Shown here: positions 11,140 through 23,646 of the stretch, piece after piece
Position numbering within the stretch: the stretch's first letter is position 1
Layout of the letters: each line of letters starts with the position of its first letter
DNA from: Gigaspora rosea
Taxonomy: Eukaryota; Glomeromycota; Glomeromycetes; Diversisporales; Gigasporaceae
NCBI GenBank assembly: GCA_003550325.1
Contig: QKWP01000579.1
Span: 1 to 64,000 of the forward strand
Direction of reading: 5' to 3'
Length of the DNA: 64,000 nucleotides
Notes under the pieces: model-generated
What the model was told of the DNA's origin: nothing
The model's input: the letters and a program-made list of their open reading frames with translations, nothing else
The model's database searches: none
Made by a program: the position numbers and the translations under genes

Positions 11140-12235
11140 ATTGTTATTTTTGGCTTCGGACATTAACGGCATCCATTTCCTAGTATATTTTATTATATAT
11201 TATTATAAAAAAAATGACAAAAAAATAAAACCAAAAAAACGAACCCGTAAAAAAACAATAAAAAAAATAAAACCAAAAAATAAACTATTATATTCGCTTA
11301 TATTCTTATATTCGCTCATATTCGCTTATATTCACTTATATTCACTTATATTCGCTCATATTTGCTACTTCTTGCAAAGTGCCGAATTTAGAACTAGTAT
11401 TTTTGTAAAGTGCTAAAAAAATCAGGTTGTTTTTTTGCAAAGTTCTGAAAGAAGTAAAAAATAAATAAAATATAATAAAATTAAAAAAATAAGTAAAAAA
11501 AAGAAAACAACCAAAAAACAAAACCAAAAAAAAAATATCGAAAAAAAACAAATACAAAAAAAATAAACTATTATATTTGCTTATATTCACTCATATTTGC
11601 TACTTCTTGCAAAATGCTTAAGAAGTTAGAATTGGTGTTCTTGTAAAGTGCCAAAAAGTCAGATCATTTTCTTGCAAAGTTCCGAAAGAAGTAAGGAATA
11701 AATAAAATAAAATAAAATTAAAAAATAAGTAAAAAAAAAACAAACAAAAAACAAAAATGTAAACAAACTAATAAAAAAATAAACGAAGCCCCAAATCCCC
11801 ATTTCTCTGAAGTAAGAGTTTGTGTTCTTGCAATTCAGAAATTATCGAAGGTTTTGCAAAGTACCGGAATAAAATAAATTAATAAAAATAAAAAAAAAAC
11901 AAAAACAAAAAAATAAATAAAGCGAAATCTTGCAAAAACTTGCAAAAACTTGCATACTTGAAATCTAGAAATTGCTAAAGAAATTAGTTGTGTGTTCTTG
12001 CAAAGTGTCGAAAAACTATGTTTTGGCTTGCACAAAGTGCCAAAAAGTCATTAGATTTTTTCAAAGTGCTAGTGGTAAAGTATAGAAATAAAATAAAAAA
12101 ATTAAAAAATAAAACAAAACAAAACAACCCTAAAAAAAATGAAAAGAAACCAAAAAAAACAAAAAAAAAACAAAAAAACAATGTAAAATTAATAGAAAAT
12201 CTAAATTATAAACAAAAAAAATAAACAATGATCTA
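11140..12235. repeat. A-rich satellite, unit about 240-290 bp
   Basis: Three to four degenerate units, each with a CTTGCAAAGTGCCGAA-like motif, a poly-A/AAACAAAA tract and TATTCGCTTATATTCA-type short repeats (11290-11360). Small frames across it reflect A/T homopolymers and are not treated as genes. Confidence 0.75.
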
Positions 12236-12389
12236 ATTTGATCTTGTAGTACAATCATCAAACATTATCAAAACATTTCGAAAATATTAGTCAAATGTGT
12301 TCTTGATATGATCTAGGTTACAGATTTACTGATCCAACTTGATTTCCCAGTCCTAAAATATTTTGAAAGTATTCGAAATATTAAAAAAA

Positions 12390-12850
12390 GAATAAATGTA
12401 TACATAGCACCCCGCGATGTTACAATTTATCGCATCTTAAATTAATAATAAACCATTATGCGATGCAGATCACTGCCTCGCACCCCGAATCTATGTGCGC
12501 GACCTACATTCACGTGATCATGATTCTAAGGCTGCGATATGAAATCTTTATCGCCACAATTAAATTATATCATTATGCGATGTATCTATTTTATCGCATA
12601 ATAAACAATCATAAAGAGTATAAAATCAAATTAGAGTTTCTTATACATATCTGATTTTCTTCCAAATTTCTTGTCGCATTCAATCTGATTTTTCGTCGCT
12701 TTCACATTTGATTTTCTTATCACCTTCACGTTTGACTTTGTTGTTGCATTCACATCTAATCTCTTGTAACCTTTACGTCTGATTTTATTGTCATTTTAAT
12801 TGTCACTTTCATTTTCCAAATTTTTTTGTCGCCTCTATATTCGATTTTCC
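12390..12850. repeat. degenerate 25-28 bp tandem repeat upstream of the MULE gene
   Basis: From about 12650 the sequence repeats a TTGTCGCATTCAATCTGATT-like unit six or seven times. Around 12400-12610, GCGATG/TATCGCAT motifs recur. This is probably the 5' end of the MULE; a clear terminal inverted repeat was not found. Confidence 0.55.
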
Positions 12851-12852
12851 TG

Positions 12853-15690
12853 CCGATTAAAATGAACCCATATTTGCATGAAATGAACAAAGTTAATTTC
12901 ACAAATAAGAGTTCCGAAAACATGTTGGATATGGAAGACTACATTTTTTTTGATGGTGATACTGAATGTTCTACGAGAATAAATGTCAACGATACCTCCA
13001 GCTCATTATATGGTCGGAATAATGAAATCCAGAAATGCAATGAAAAACGAGACAAAATGAAAACTTCATGTATTAGCAAACCTGGTGTTTCAAATATGAA
13101 TGAACCTGAAGCATCAACTTTGAACGAACCTGTTTCAACTATAAATGAACCTAATTATTCGAATAGTCAAAATGAAGATGACTTGATTTACTGACTTAAT
13201 GGTGACCTTGAAGAACGAGACAATGGAGTTTTGGATAGTGTAAATAATGAAGTTGAGATAATTTCAGAAAACATTCCTATGAACGTCGTGTTTAATTCTT
13301 GGGAAGATGTTGAAACTTTCTTTGCAGAGTATGGTAGATGAAACAGATTTACTATAATCAAATATCGTGTAGAAAAAAATAAAGTGGGAATTATTCATAA
13401 ATGAACTTTCATTTGTGAGTTTGGGGGAAAATATAGACCTAATAAGAATCAGGCTGCTGCACATAAGGGCAAACAAAAAAATACAAAGACAAAGAAGACT
13501 AATTGTCCATGGCATGTAAATCTCTTTTATGGAGAAGCCGGAACATCTATATCGATCACCACTATTGTCAACAAGCATAATCACAATATACATATTAAAA
13601 CACAAGAATTTGGACTCAAATATCGTTCTCTTACAGAGGATGCCCTAAAAGAAATAGAAATTATGACCAAACACGGGAATTTATCTATTACATTGCAGCG
13701 TAATCTTTTAAAAGGGCGTTTTCCTGATTTGCAATTTCTTGATAACGACCTTGCCAATAGTATCCAAAAATTTAAAAGGGACAAGCATGAAACGAAAGAT
13801 GTATTAAACCTACTCAATTCTTTATTGGCGAATAAAATGGAAGATCCTAGGTGGGCCGTGGAATTTGAGCTGGATGAAGATAACAGGCTTACACGGTTGT
13901 TCTGGATGTCCCCTATACAGATTGATTTATAGTTAAAATATTATGATGTTGTCATTAGCGATAACACTGCAAAAACCAATCAATATCAAATGCCCTTAGG
14001 GTTGTTTGTAGTCATTGATAACAATGAAAAAACACGGCTTGTTTCTCAGGTTTTAGTAAGTAATGAGACTATGGACACTTATAACTGGACACTCACCTGT
14101 ATAAAAAATGCCACAAAAGTCGAGCCTTTAGTAATGTTTTCTGATGCAGATCCAGCACTTGATGCTGCGGTCCGTATTGCATTCCCTAAAACTTACGTTG
14201 CGCATTGTATATTCCATATTGGGCAAAATTTGCCCAAAAATTTAAAAGCCAAGATTGGTAGTGAATGGGAAGATTTCATGAAAACCTTTTACCAGTGCCA
14301 CAACAGTCTTTGTGAACCACTTTTTTATAAACGTTGGGATGATATGCTTAACAAATACCCAATGGCAAAGGACTATTTACTACGTACTTTGCATCCATAT
14401 AATAGGTCTTGGGCACGTGCTTATCTTTCTAAAATTTTCACTGCTGGAATTGAGAGTACTGCTCGGGTTGAATGCTATAATTGGGTAATTAAAAAGGAAT
14501 TAAAGGCAAATAGCACATTGTGCGAACTTGCAGGTCGTCTTGAAAAATGTCTAGAAGCAGAAGCACAATGGAATAGATATAATCAGTATAAAAGTTCTAC
14601 AACATTTGCAACTATGCCTACTGCTGGACATGATCTTTTTCCAACAGTAATCAAAGTGATCGATAAATATCTCACAGAGGCAATCAGTAATATAATTAAG
14701 TTTGAAATGGCTCAATGTTTGTTTCTCACGGCAAATAGGATTGAATCAACGTCTGAAGAGCTTAATTCTGAGCAAGAAAATGTTGAAGAAGCATCAACTG
14801 GATTTATCGAAGACAATGATAATGCACGTAAAATAACTCTTCAAGCTATAATAGATGAGGTAGGAAGTAAATGTATACAAGAAATCTGGAAAATTTTTGA
14901 TATTCGTGGTGAAAAAAGCATCATATGCATTTTATAGCTATTGTAAACCCGGTGTCTTTTTTATGTTCGTGCCTCATGCCAATTTCAAGAGGACTCATCT
15001 GTCGTCATTATTTTTGCATCATGATGCACTCTAAGATTGCAGTGTTCCACATATCGATGATCCTTCCACGATGGTACCAAGACCCTTACCAAAGAAAATC
15101 TTGAATATAGGAATGAGAAAATTGTATTCATTCATAGAAAAGAAAGTACTAATGGAGTAGAGATTTTAGTTCCGATGCCATCCACAGTTCCAGACATATC
15201 CCAGTCACAAGAAAAGCTCTACAAAAACGAAATAAATATGGTAAAATTTGGGGATTGGCTCGTGAAGCAACATTACTAGCAGTAGATGACGATAATGATA
15301 TTGAAATTGTCGATATTCTTCAAAGCTACATCCAAAGAAAAAAAAAAAATGCAAATGTTAGCAACGCTCAAAGCAATGATAAGCATTCATGATCAAGTGA
15401 AATGGATATTGATGAGAATGAAAGCCAGGTCGTATCAGAAGAATCAAGTGATAATTATTCTGATAATGAAATGCCTGATAGCCAAGAAATCGGTATACAA
15501 GTTCCTCAGAATGTTCAAAATCCAAACCGTGTTAAAGGAAAGGGAAGACCTCCTAAGAGTCGTTTTAAAAGTAGTATAGAAGAACAAAGCCGGAAAGAAA
15601 AGTCTTCTAGAGGCACATATAAATGTACAATGTGGTGAGTCGGGTCATATCGCAGCTTATCACAAGCGAAAAAGAGGTAATTGAAAAAAG
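12853..15690 (+). pseudogene. Mutator-like (MULE) transposase, decayed
   Basis: A MULE transposase cuts and joins transposon ends with a DDE RNase-H-like core. In order: an acidic N-terminus (13.0-13.2 kb); a FAR1/WRKY-GCM1-type zinc region with TFICEFGG, TNCPW and KHNHN (13.35-13.6 kb); the catalytic core with first Asp in VVISDNTAKTN, second in VMFSDADPALDAAV, AHCIFHIGQNL (CxxH) and the likely Glu in ARVECYNWVIK (13.94-14.6 kb). Then come a SWIM finger CSCLMPISRGLICRHYF (about 14.97-15.03 kb) and a C-terminal zinc knuckle YKC-MCGESGHIAAYH (15.6-15.68 kb). In-frame stops lie near 13192, 13339, 13401 and 13930, with frame changes near 14910, 15250 and 15632, so the copy is dead. The stop-causing changes fit C-to-T or G-to-A transitions. 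Confidence 0.85.
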
Positions 15691-15699
15691 TTGAATAGT

Positions 15700-16240
15700 C
15701 AAACCGAGAATGTATATCTGATATATGCCTAATTTACCAGATTTGGATAATAATGTATATGTGACGTTTCACTGACTATTGTGGCCAAAATGTTCCTAAT
15801 AAAACTAATAAGAAATGTAGTAAAGTTTCTAAGGCATGTTATGCTAGAATGTATATATATACAAATTTAAATGATTAGCATTAAAGATTAGCGAAGATAG
15901 GTCTTAATTGATATCGAAGTTTTATTGCAAACTTTGGCACATTTTGATAGTCATTTTAGAAGTTGGCATCTGGTTAAAATTTTACCTTTAGATGCATTGA
16001 TTGAAATTAGCAACATTGATTAATAAATGCAACTTTAGGTGCTTGAAGTTATGCGGTTTCTAATTTTAAATTGCGAATATGAGTATGCTTGCATTTACTA
16101 ACATGATTTATTAGTTGATTATATTCTACGAAGTTTAGTTTTTAAATAATTTTATTAATATAAAATAAAATAATTTTTATGTTATTATTTAATAGCTTCG
16201 CATCCCACATGTGATATATATTTATTTCGCAGGGCGCGAT
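15700..16240. other. AT-rich DNA 3' of the MULE gene
   Basis: No gene seen. GCTTCGCATCCCACATG and GCAGGGCGCGATGCC near 16200-16250 echo the GCACCCCGCGATG motif at 12410 and may mark the MULE's right end, but the match is weak. Confidence 0.4.
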
Positions 16241-16254
16241 GCCTACATAAGTCC

Positions 16255-16345
16255 TTAAAAAAAAAAAAGAAAAAAAAAAGAGAGAAAAAAAAGAAAAAAA
16301 AAGAGAGAGAAAGGAAGAGAGGTAAAAAGGAAAGAGGGTAAAAAT
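16255..16345 (+). repeat. purine microsatellite (A-rich with GAGA)
   Basis: A continuous purine run of AAAAAAG/GAGAGA type, followed by T-rich tracts to about 16500. Confidence 0.8.
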
Positions 16346-16554
16346 AGTACAAAATGGCTTTTTTTTTATTTTATTTTATTTTTTTTAAAGTTTTTTTTCA
16401 CATTTTATATAGAATATATATTTATTATTTATGGCAGCTTACGGATCAAATGGGTTTAAGAAATTTTGAACTTTGTTTTTTTTTTTAAAAAAAAAAAAGT
16501 ATTCACCTGGTGATCTGAGTTGAAATTTTCATAATGGGTCAGAATACTAGTCTA

Positions 16555-16795
16555 GACTATATTATACATGAGGATGAAATTATTTCGGGTTCTAAAACCT
16601 GAAATTAAAATTTGAAGATAAAATTGTTTTTGATCTATTTTACTTGAAAGAAATTATTTGATACTTTTTTTGAATAGATGAAAATTATAAGGAACATATC
16701 TATATATTTTATTTGCTCTTCCTTATAAAAATTTTAATTTTCTCTAATGAAGACAAAATAGGCCTTTCTCAAAAATCAATTTCGGTGGCATTACT
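16555..16795. mobile_element. solo arm of the 3.6-kb foldback family
   Basis: Matches the right arm of the element at 3593-4391 (GGGTTCTAAAACCTGAAATT through AAAATAGGCCTTTCTCAAAA) but lacks the nested MITE, so it shows that MITE's empty site. Confidence 0.75.
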
Positions 16796-17258
16796 AAACT
16801 ATATAATACAGTATTTATAGATATAATGATTTATATTGAAAATGATATATATTGATTATAGATATTTATTGATTTTTATCTAGTTAATTGATATATAACA
16901 ATATTTTTTAATCAATGTAAAACAATTAGATGTTATATATCAATTAATTTCTGTTTAAACCATTTCCTAATATTGGGCATGTGTAAATATGCAAAATTGT
17001 AGAAATAAAAGTAAATTCCAGTTATTCCTTACTATGAGAATAAGGGCACTAACATTTATTATCTAATATCCATTTACTATAGAGGCTTATTCCCCTCAGG
17101 TAAGGTCTATAAATAGAATTTTAGCTAATCAAATTTAACTAAGGTAAAATTTTTTTGATCCTCCATCCCTAAAATATTATCTAATAAATGTCAGCACCCT
17201 AACTAGAAATTTACTTTATTTCTACTATTACATATATCAGGTACCTGATATATCGAAT

Positions 17259-17719
17259 CATATGGGCTGATTTATGGAATTGCTAATAACTTTTGATATA
17301 CTAATCTATTTTTGAATAATTTTATTACCAAAATTTTGGCCTCGGTGAGACGGTTCTAATGAATCCAAAATCATCAAAATCCAATCACAGGATCCCAAGA
17401 TAATTAAGCTTTGTATAATTTTACTATTAACTTTTACTATGTAGACAATCAATGTATGGATTGGTTTTACTATGTAGACAATCAACGTATGGATTGGTTT
17501 TCATATATGAAAACCAATCCATACGTTGATTGTCTACATAGTAAAAGTTAATGTAAAATTATACAAAATCTTAATTATCTTGGGATCCTGTGATTGGATT
17601 TTGATAATTTTGGATTTATTAGAACTGTCTCATCGAGACCAACATTTTGGTAACAAAATTATTCAAAAATAGATTAGTATATCAAAAGTTATTGGCAATT
17701 CCATAAATCAGCCCATATG
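17259..17719. mobile_element. 461-bp foldback element with CATATGGGC ends
   Basis: The arms are almost perfect inverted copies, starting CATATGGGCTGATTTATGG and ending with the reverse complement. They carry the shared core (TTTTATTACCAAAATTTTGG, AATCCAATCACAGGATCCC). The centre holds an extra inverted/direct repeat of AACCAATCCATACGTTGATT. Its length and ends match the element at 35408-35866, and its ends match the 28.18-kb autonomous candidate. Confidence 0.85.
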
Positions 17720-18039
17720 TTAAAAAAAATTTAAGTAGTAAAAAATTAATAAATTATATCGTAAAGGATAAAATTTTTGAATATATAGAATATCTTCATT
17801 GTAAACAATGATTTAGAATTATAATATACTGTATATAGATTTAAAAATTATTTTTATTACATATATACATCAGGTACCTGATATATTCAAACTATATGAT
17901 ATATGTATAGTAGGTCACTAATATATAGTATTTTTTATATTTTTCAATTATAGTAATATAGTACCCAATAGGTACCTAATATATTGGATTTTGACCTGTG
18001 TATATTACCTTTTAAATAAAATACGATATTTTGATTAGT

Positions 18040-18190
18040 GTTTGGAATTAGAGTTAGTAGGCAACATTATACTAAAATTTTGCAAGAAAATTTTTTTTGT
18101 TAGTGCATAAAAGGTAATTTTTTAGGCAAAGTTTTGTGATAAGCATAATTTTTCAAAAAAAAGCAATTGTTGTTTTGATTATCACATTAC
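18040..18190 (+). repeat. dispersed repeat TTTTGCAAGGAATTTTTTTGT, copy 1
   Basis: The run TTTTGCAAGAAAATTTTTTT ... GTTAGTGCATAA ... AGGCAAAGTTTTGTG recurs at about 39530-39640 and 52460-52560. Function unknown. Confidence 0.6.
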
Positions 18191-18971
18191 ATCTAATCTT
18201 GCATTGAAATCACAAATATTTTAATACAAAACTAATATAACCATATCTAAATTATTTGTATCACTATATCACTTATATAGATAGTAAGTACAATAAGAAA
18301 ATTTTTTATAGTAAATTACTATAAAATTACAAACATTTCAATACAAAACAATATCTTAATCATTTGTATTACTACAACACATATGCAGTTTGTAAGTACA
18401 ATAATATAGTAAATTACAATACAAAACTAATATAACTATATTTAAATCACTTGTATTGTAAGTACAGTATCAGAATTTTTATAGTAAATCACTATAAAAA
18501 TCACAAATATTCTAAAACAAAACCAAATAACTATATCTAAATCACTTGTATCACTATAGTAAGTAAGAACAGTAACAGAATTTTTTATAGTAAATTACTA
18601 TAGAAATCATGAACATTTCAATACAAAACTAATATAACCATATTTAATTTACTTGTATCATAGTAAGTAAGTACAGTAACGGAATTTTTATAGTAAATTA
18701 CTAAGAAATTTGAACATTTTAATACAATCACTTGTACTACTATAGTGAGTAAGTTTAGTAGCAGGTAAATTACTATTATAAATATTCCATATCTAAATTA
18801 CTTGTATCATTACAATACATGTGCAGTTAATAAATATGGTAACTAGAAATTACAAACATTATATAATACAAAACTAACAGATAACCATATCTAAATTGCT
18901 TGTATCACCAAACATATGAGTATAGTAATCACAAAAACTCTAATACAAATCTAATATAACCATATTTAAAC
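18190..18971 (+). repeat. minisatellite, unit about 100-120 bp, left part
   Basis: About seven degenerate units with AAATCACTTGTATCACTATA, AGTAAGTACAGTAACAGAAT, TTTATAGTAAATTACTATAG and ATTTCAATACAAAACTAATA. The array resumes at 26707, so the intervening 7.7 kb is an insertion. Confidence 0.85.
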
Positions 18972-19230
18972 AGGACCTGAACAATATATATAGGAGTTAT
19001 ATTGAAATTTTGGCTAAAAAGGTTACTTTTTACAAAAATATTATATTTGAAAAGTGGATATTGGTCAAAAGGTTACATTTAAAAATGGATAAAAGCTTTT
19101 AATGTTATATTATTAAAAATAGATAAAATTAATAAGTTTTAAATAGGCTATATTTAAAATTTGAATAAAAAAAATTTTTTTAAAAAAATCTTTTTTTGAA
19201 AAGGGTTTAAGTTTTTCATGCACCCGCATG

Positions 19231-19502
19231 CAGTGTTGTCATGAGACACAGACACGGATGGCGGACAGTCCGGGACGGGACGTCCGGGACATGTCCGCCC
19301 AAAATTTTTTTTGTCCCGGACATTTTGCGACTCAACACGTAACCATCTACCAATAAAATTCGTATAATTCTGAAATTTGATTGGTTTTACCCGGCGGACA
19401 TGTATCATGTTGGGACATTATTGCGGACATGTCCCGGACGTCCCGTCCCGGACTGTCTGTGTCCCTGAAAAATCGGCGGGACAATGTCCGTGTACAACAC
19501 TG
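19231..19502. mobile_element. 272-bp hAT-type MITE, GC-rich
   Basis: The ends CAGTGTTGT / ACAACACTG are bounded by a perfect 8-base duplication CCCGCATG (19223-19230 and 19503-19510). Internal arms carry GACAGTCCGGGACGGGACGT and its reverse complement, so the DNA folds almost end to end. CAGTG ends plus an 8-bp duplication are diagnostic of hAT elements. Its GC content is far above its surroundings. Confidence 0.92.
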
Positions 19503-22257
19503 CCCGCATGATTGTGCACCCTGTGTTCTACAAACAAAATTGTCCACGTGATCAAGATGATAGACAATCAGTCCCAACTGTCAACCAATCGATCTGCCAA
19601 CCTGTCAACCAATCAAATTACAGAATTGCAAAAATATAAAATTTTGTACAGATAAATTAAATTTTTTTTTATTTAATTCATAATTCACCAGAAATAAAAA
19701 GGATTTACATAATGTAAATCGGGCAAATTACTTGATATTAAATATGATATTTATTTCAACCCGCAATTTCCAAGTATTACAAGCTACCATTTTTATTTTA
19801 TATATGGTACAAAAAAAATGTATACAATGTTTTTTAAAATACTAGTAATTCTTCTGTCAAAAAACAAAATTACTATTGCTTGATCGTTTTTGTGCTATTT
19901 TTATTCCGGTTTGGGATTATGAGTCAAAAATGAGCAAAAGATAATAGATCGCCAAAAAAAAAAATAGGTAAATCACACCAAAAAAACTTTATTTGATATT
20001 TTTTTGGCTTAAAACTGCAGCTTTAGCTTCTTTCGCTGCCTCTTTCTTGTATAAAGACAAATACCGACCAATCCAGTTTTCAATTGTTTTGAGTTGTGGA
20101 ATCTCATCAGCCTCTAACTCTCCTGTTTGTACTCTTTGTTGCAGATCTTGAAGCATTTTTTTTGCTGTATAGCTCTCACTTTGTCTTCATCACTAGCATG
20201 AAAAAGGGTTTTCAAAATTTCTTTTACTGTTTCCGTCATACATTTGCCTTTTCCTTTTTTTCCATATTCCTGATTTTCTTTCAAAGCCCAACCAGAACAA
20301 AAATAATTATTATCGTTTAGCTCAATTTGCATAATTTCATCTTCCTGTCTTTTCGAGTCTACCATTTCCTTATCATTAACTACTATATGCGATTCATTCA
20401 TCTCTGCAAATTAATTAATTAATAAGAAGTTCAATTGAATATAATAAAGAAATCTATATATATATATACTGTACCCTTTATCATATTTGATCTTTCAATA
20501 AGCAAATTAAGTTTGATCGTTTTCTTCGTTATTATAATTCAAGTTTCTTTGGTCAAGTTCTTTTTTGATTTCTGATATTGACAACCTAGTGGGATCGGGG
20601 CCTATAATAAAGAACGTTTGGTCCAAGTGAATATTTTTTATCGTATAACGTTTAATAACATGATTTTATTATTATTATTATTACTATTTGAATGCAACCA
20701 TATTGACTTGTAAGTATAATTAATATTATATGACAATAAATATTACAAAAATTATTCAGCCAATATATGTTAAAATTTATACTGACTGAATAAAACGGTA
20801 TTAATTATTGTATGTCAATATTACAATTATGAATTGCTTACTATTTGATGGTAAAGAAACCATCCAAGATAAATTCATAGTAGTATGGTCTGATATTTTA
20901 GGATTTGGCCGAGGTTGCTCAATCTTACCTCTCGATTTACTAATAACAGCTAGTGAAAAATTATTTCAAGTTCCGAAATGAGGTAGAGTCTGTGCACAGA
21001 TAAACCCCGCAAATTCTATCTCTATTGGCCATTTGAATTCAAACCAATTTGATATTCCATTAATTTTTGGTTTTTTAATATTCTTATAATTTCTATTTGG
21101 TTGAATATTAGCAACGCTTGTGCCTTTAATATCTTTAATCGCCTCTACTATATCTTCTCCTTCATTTATATTATAGCCTAGCTGAACATAACGCTTAATA
21201 GCATGCGAAACCTGAAGTAAATATAGTCAGTTTATTATAGTCGGTCATATAATTATTATTATATACAATATAAAGTCGAAATTTTGATTATTCAGAAATT
21301 GGACAAATTGATCAAGTAAGTACAAAAATATAAAAACACGATTTTTTTTCAAGTCAACTAATTAACTAACTTTAGCAATTCTATTTTGTGTTATGAACAT
21401 TTGTAGTGTTGTTATAAGAATTATTACTTTATACTTACTTGAGCATGGTGAGAATCAATAGTTGTTTTGGCCTCTCCTGCTTCTAAAAAAGACCAACTAC
21501 GCACTTCAATATCGTACTATTATTTCCAGTTTGCAATTATTGTCATCAATTTAGCACAATGATAATGGCTGCCATTATCTGATATTATTTTTATCCAGGA
21601 TGGTTTTTTGTCAAGGTTATTAAAGACAACTTCAAAAGCCGAGACAGTAAACCATGTATCCTGAACCGTGTCTGATGACCAATGATCAAAGCATGAATTT
21701 CTAAACTTTCATTGTCAGGTGATTGGGTGTATACTAATGTTGTATGTAAAGACCATCCGGATTTACCATAAAAATCTGATTTAATTTTGCGTGCTGATTT
21801 TGGAAGAATTTTCATTTTATAGTCAACAACGATAATAGCACTATCCTTATCTAAAGTAAGTAAATTTGCATTAAATTGTGCGTTTAGATAAGTTTTTTGG
21901 GCTTGATGTGACCAATAATATTGCAGTTTTTTTTGATTTTCAGTAATTTTTTCGATTTCATCTGGTATTTGAGTAACCAATAAATCAAATAATTCTGAAA
22001 CTTTGTTATATTCTTTACAGTTAGACTTATGAAGTTTAGTGCATTTTCTGAATGCGTTTTGAAGACAATGTTTAAGACAATCATCATGTGAAGTATACCC
22101 GAATAGATCTATCTGTAGTTCCTTTTCATATTCACGTTTTAAATAGCATTGTACAAGTTCAAGATTATCGATAAGTTTGTTCTAAATTAAAATAATTTGT
22201 TAGTTATTTTAATACGTTTGATTTTATTTATTTTTACTATACTTACTCGAGATGTGA

Positions 22258-22356
22258 TCCGTTATCCGTTTCCATCCATTTTCATATTAAAATCCGCAGA
22301 TATCTGCGGATTTTAATATAAAACCGGATAAAAATGGATAACGGATCACATCTCTA
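22258..22356. mobile_element. 99-bp foldback element at an intron donor
   Basis: Arms GAGATGTGATCCGTTATCC and the reverse complement, meeting at ATCCGCAGATATCTGCGGAT, are flanked by the 9-base duplication ATACTTACT (22249-22257, 22357-22365). On the coding strand the duplication reads AGTAAGTAT, a 5' splice site, so the insertion sits just inside an intron and leaves two copies of the donor. It has no coding capacity. Confidence 0.8.
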
Positions 22357-23574
22357 ATACTTACTTGTTCATAGTTATGTAAAATTTTTTTATTAATTAG
22401 CTTTCTTAAATTATCGAATATATTATAACCATATTCAGCACATGTAATGCATAAACCACCTAAATCATCTTTATAACGATATGGTCCATCTTTTAATCGT
22501 GTTAAAAATGTAGTTCTTTTTATTCCATTTGGATACAATTCAAAATATTTTTCTTACAATTTTTCTTTTTGATCTTTGAGATACTTTAACGGTAATCCAT
22601 ACTTGTCTACTTTGTAAAAGCTTAAATTTACTATATTTTTATCAGAAAAATTATTTTAAACTGTCTTTCATTTTCTTCACTAATGCGAACTCTTGTAATT
22701 GTAGATTTGTCATACATTAAACAACCTGGTTCATTAATGTTACAATATGCTCAGGCTTTAGAAATTGTTTTAGAAGAAATCTATTGAAGATTGAAAGATT
22801 AACGAATAATAAATACAAAAATTTTAAATATAGACTAAGTTTCGTACCTTAAGATTTTGCTGAAGTTCTTTATAACTAAAACTATTGGCAATTATCGAAA
22901 GAATTCAGATTTTTCTATCCATTCCATTTTTATTTTCTTCTAGTGACTTATAAAAACATTTCCAGAATTTATCACTTACGTCAACTATATGAAATGGTGT
23001 TGTACGCAGAAAACCGTTATCATATAAAAGTTGCAAGGTATCTTTATTTATAAAAGGAGTAGAGCTGCGTGACCAGAATTCATACTAAAATATAATAAAA
23101 TTATTATTTAGTTTTTTGAATTTGAATTTTAATTTTTTTAAACTTTACCTCAAACTCGTCTATTTTAAAGGTGTTATATTTGTACATCCGCTTGCTTTTA
23201 GTATAGTTTCCAAGCACATAATTCACGTTCATTAAACGCATGTTGAGATGAGTATAATTGGTTTAATTTTTCACATAACTCAATAATTGGGCTTTGTTGA
23301 GCTAACTATTCATAAAAAAAGTTTTGCCAATTTATATTCGAAATAGTTTTTTTCGCAAATAATGATTATATATATTGCTTATCAGAGGTTCATTATTCCA
23401 TGTGGTTGGATTACAAGTTAGTACATTCTGATTACTAATAACTTTTTGGGTCATTGAATGTTCAAGACCGAATAATTGTATACCACAAAATTTTTTATAC
23501 AGACCGATATATTTCCAAGCATCATCGGGCGTTTTTCCCAAAACAACAAGTGATTCATTTTCTGATATATGGGG

Positions 23575-23646
23575 TGAAGTCAATAGAAATGAGACAAATC
23601 TATCTAATAAATTTGTCACAATTCTATTGACTCCACTCCATATATA
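23575..23646. repeat. micro-palindrome, copy 2, inside the transposase gene
   Basis: ATATGGGGTGAAGTCAATAG ... ATTCTATTGACTCC...CATAT, centred on GACAAATCTATCTAATAAAT. It is a close relative of 937-1016. It splits the host frame between DNCKITI and ENESLVVLGK, which otherwise read on as one protein region. Confidence 0.75.

Noticed and set aside
11141-12224. Several Lys-rich or Phe-rich open frames
   Set aside because: They follow A/T homopolymers of a satellite and have no domain or conserved start.
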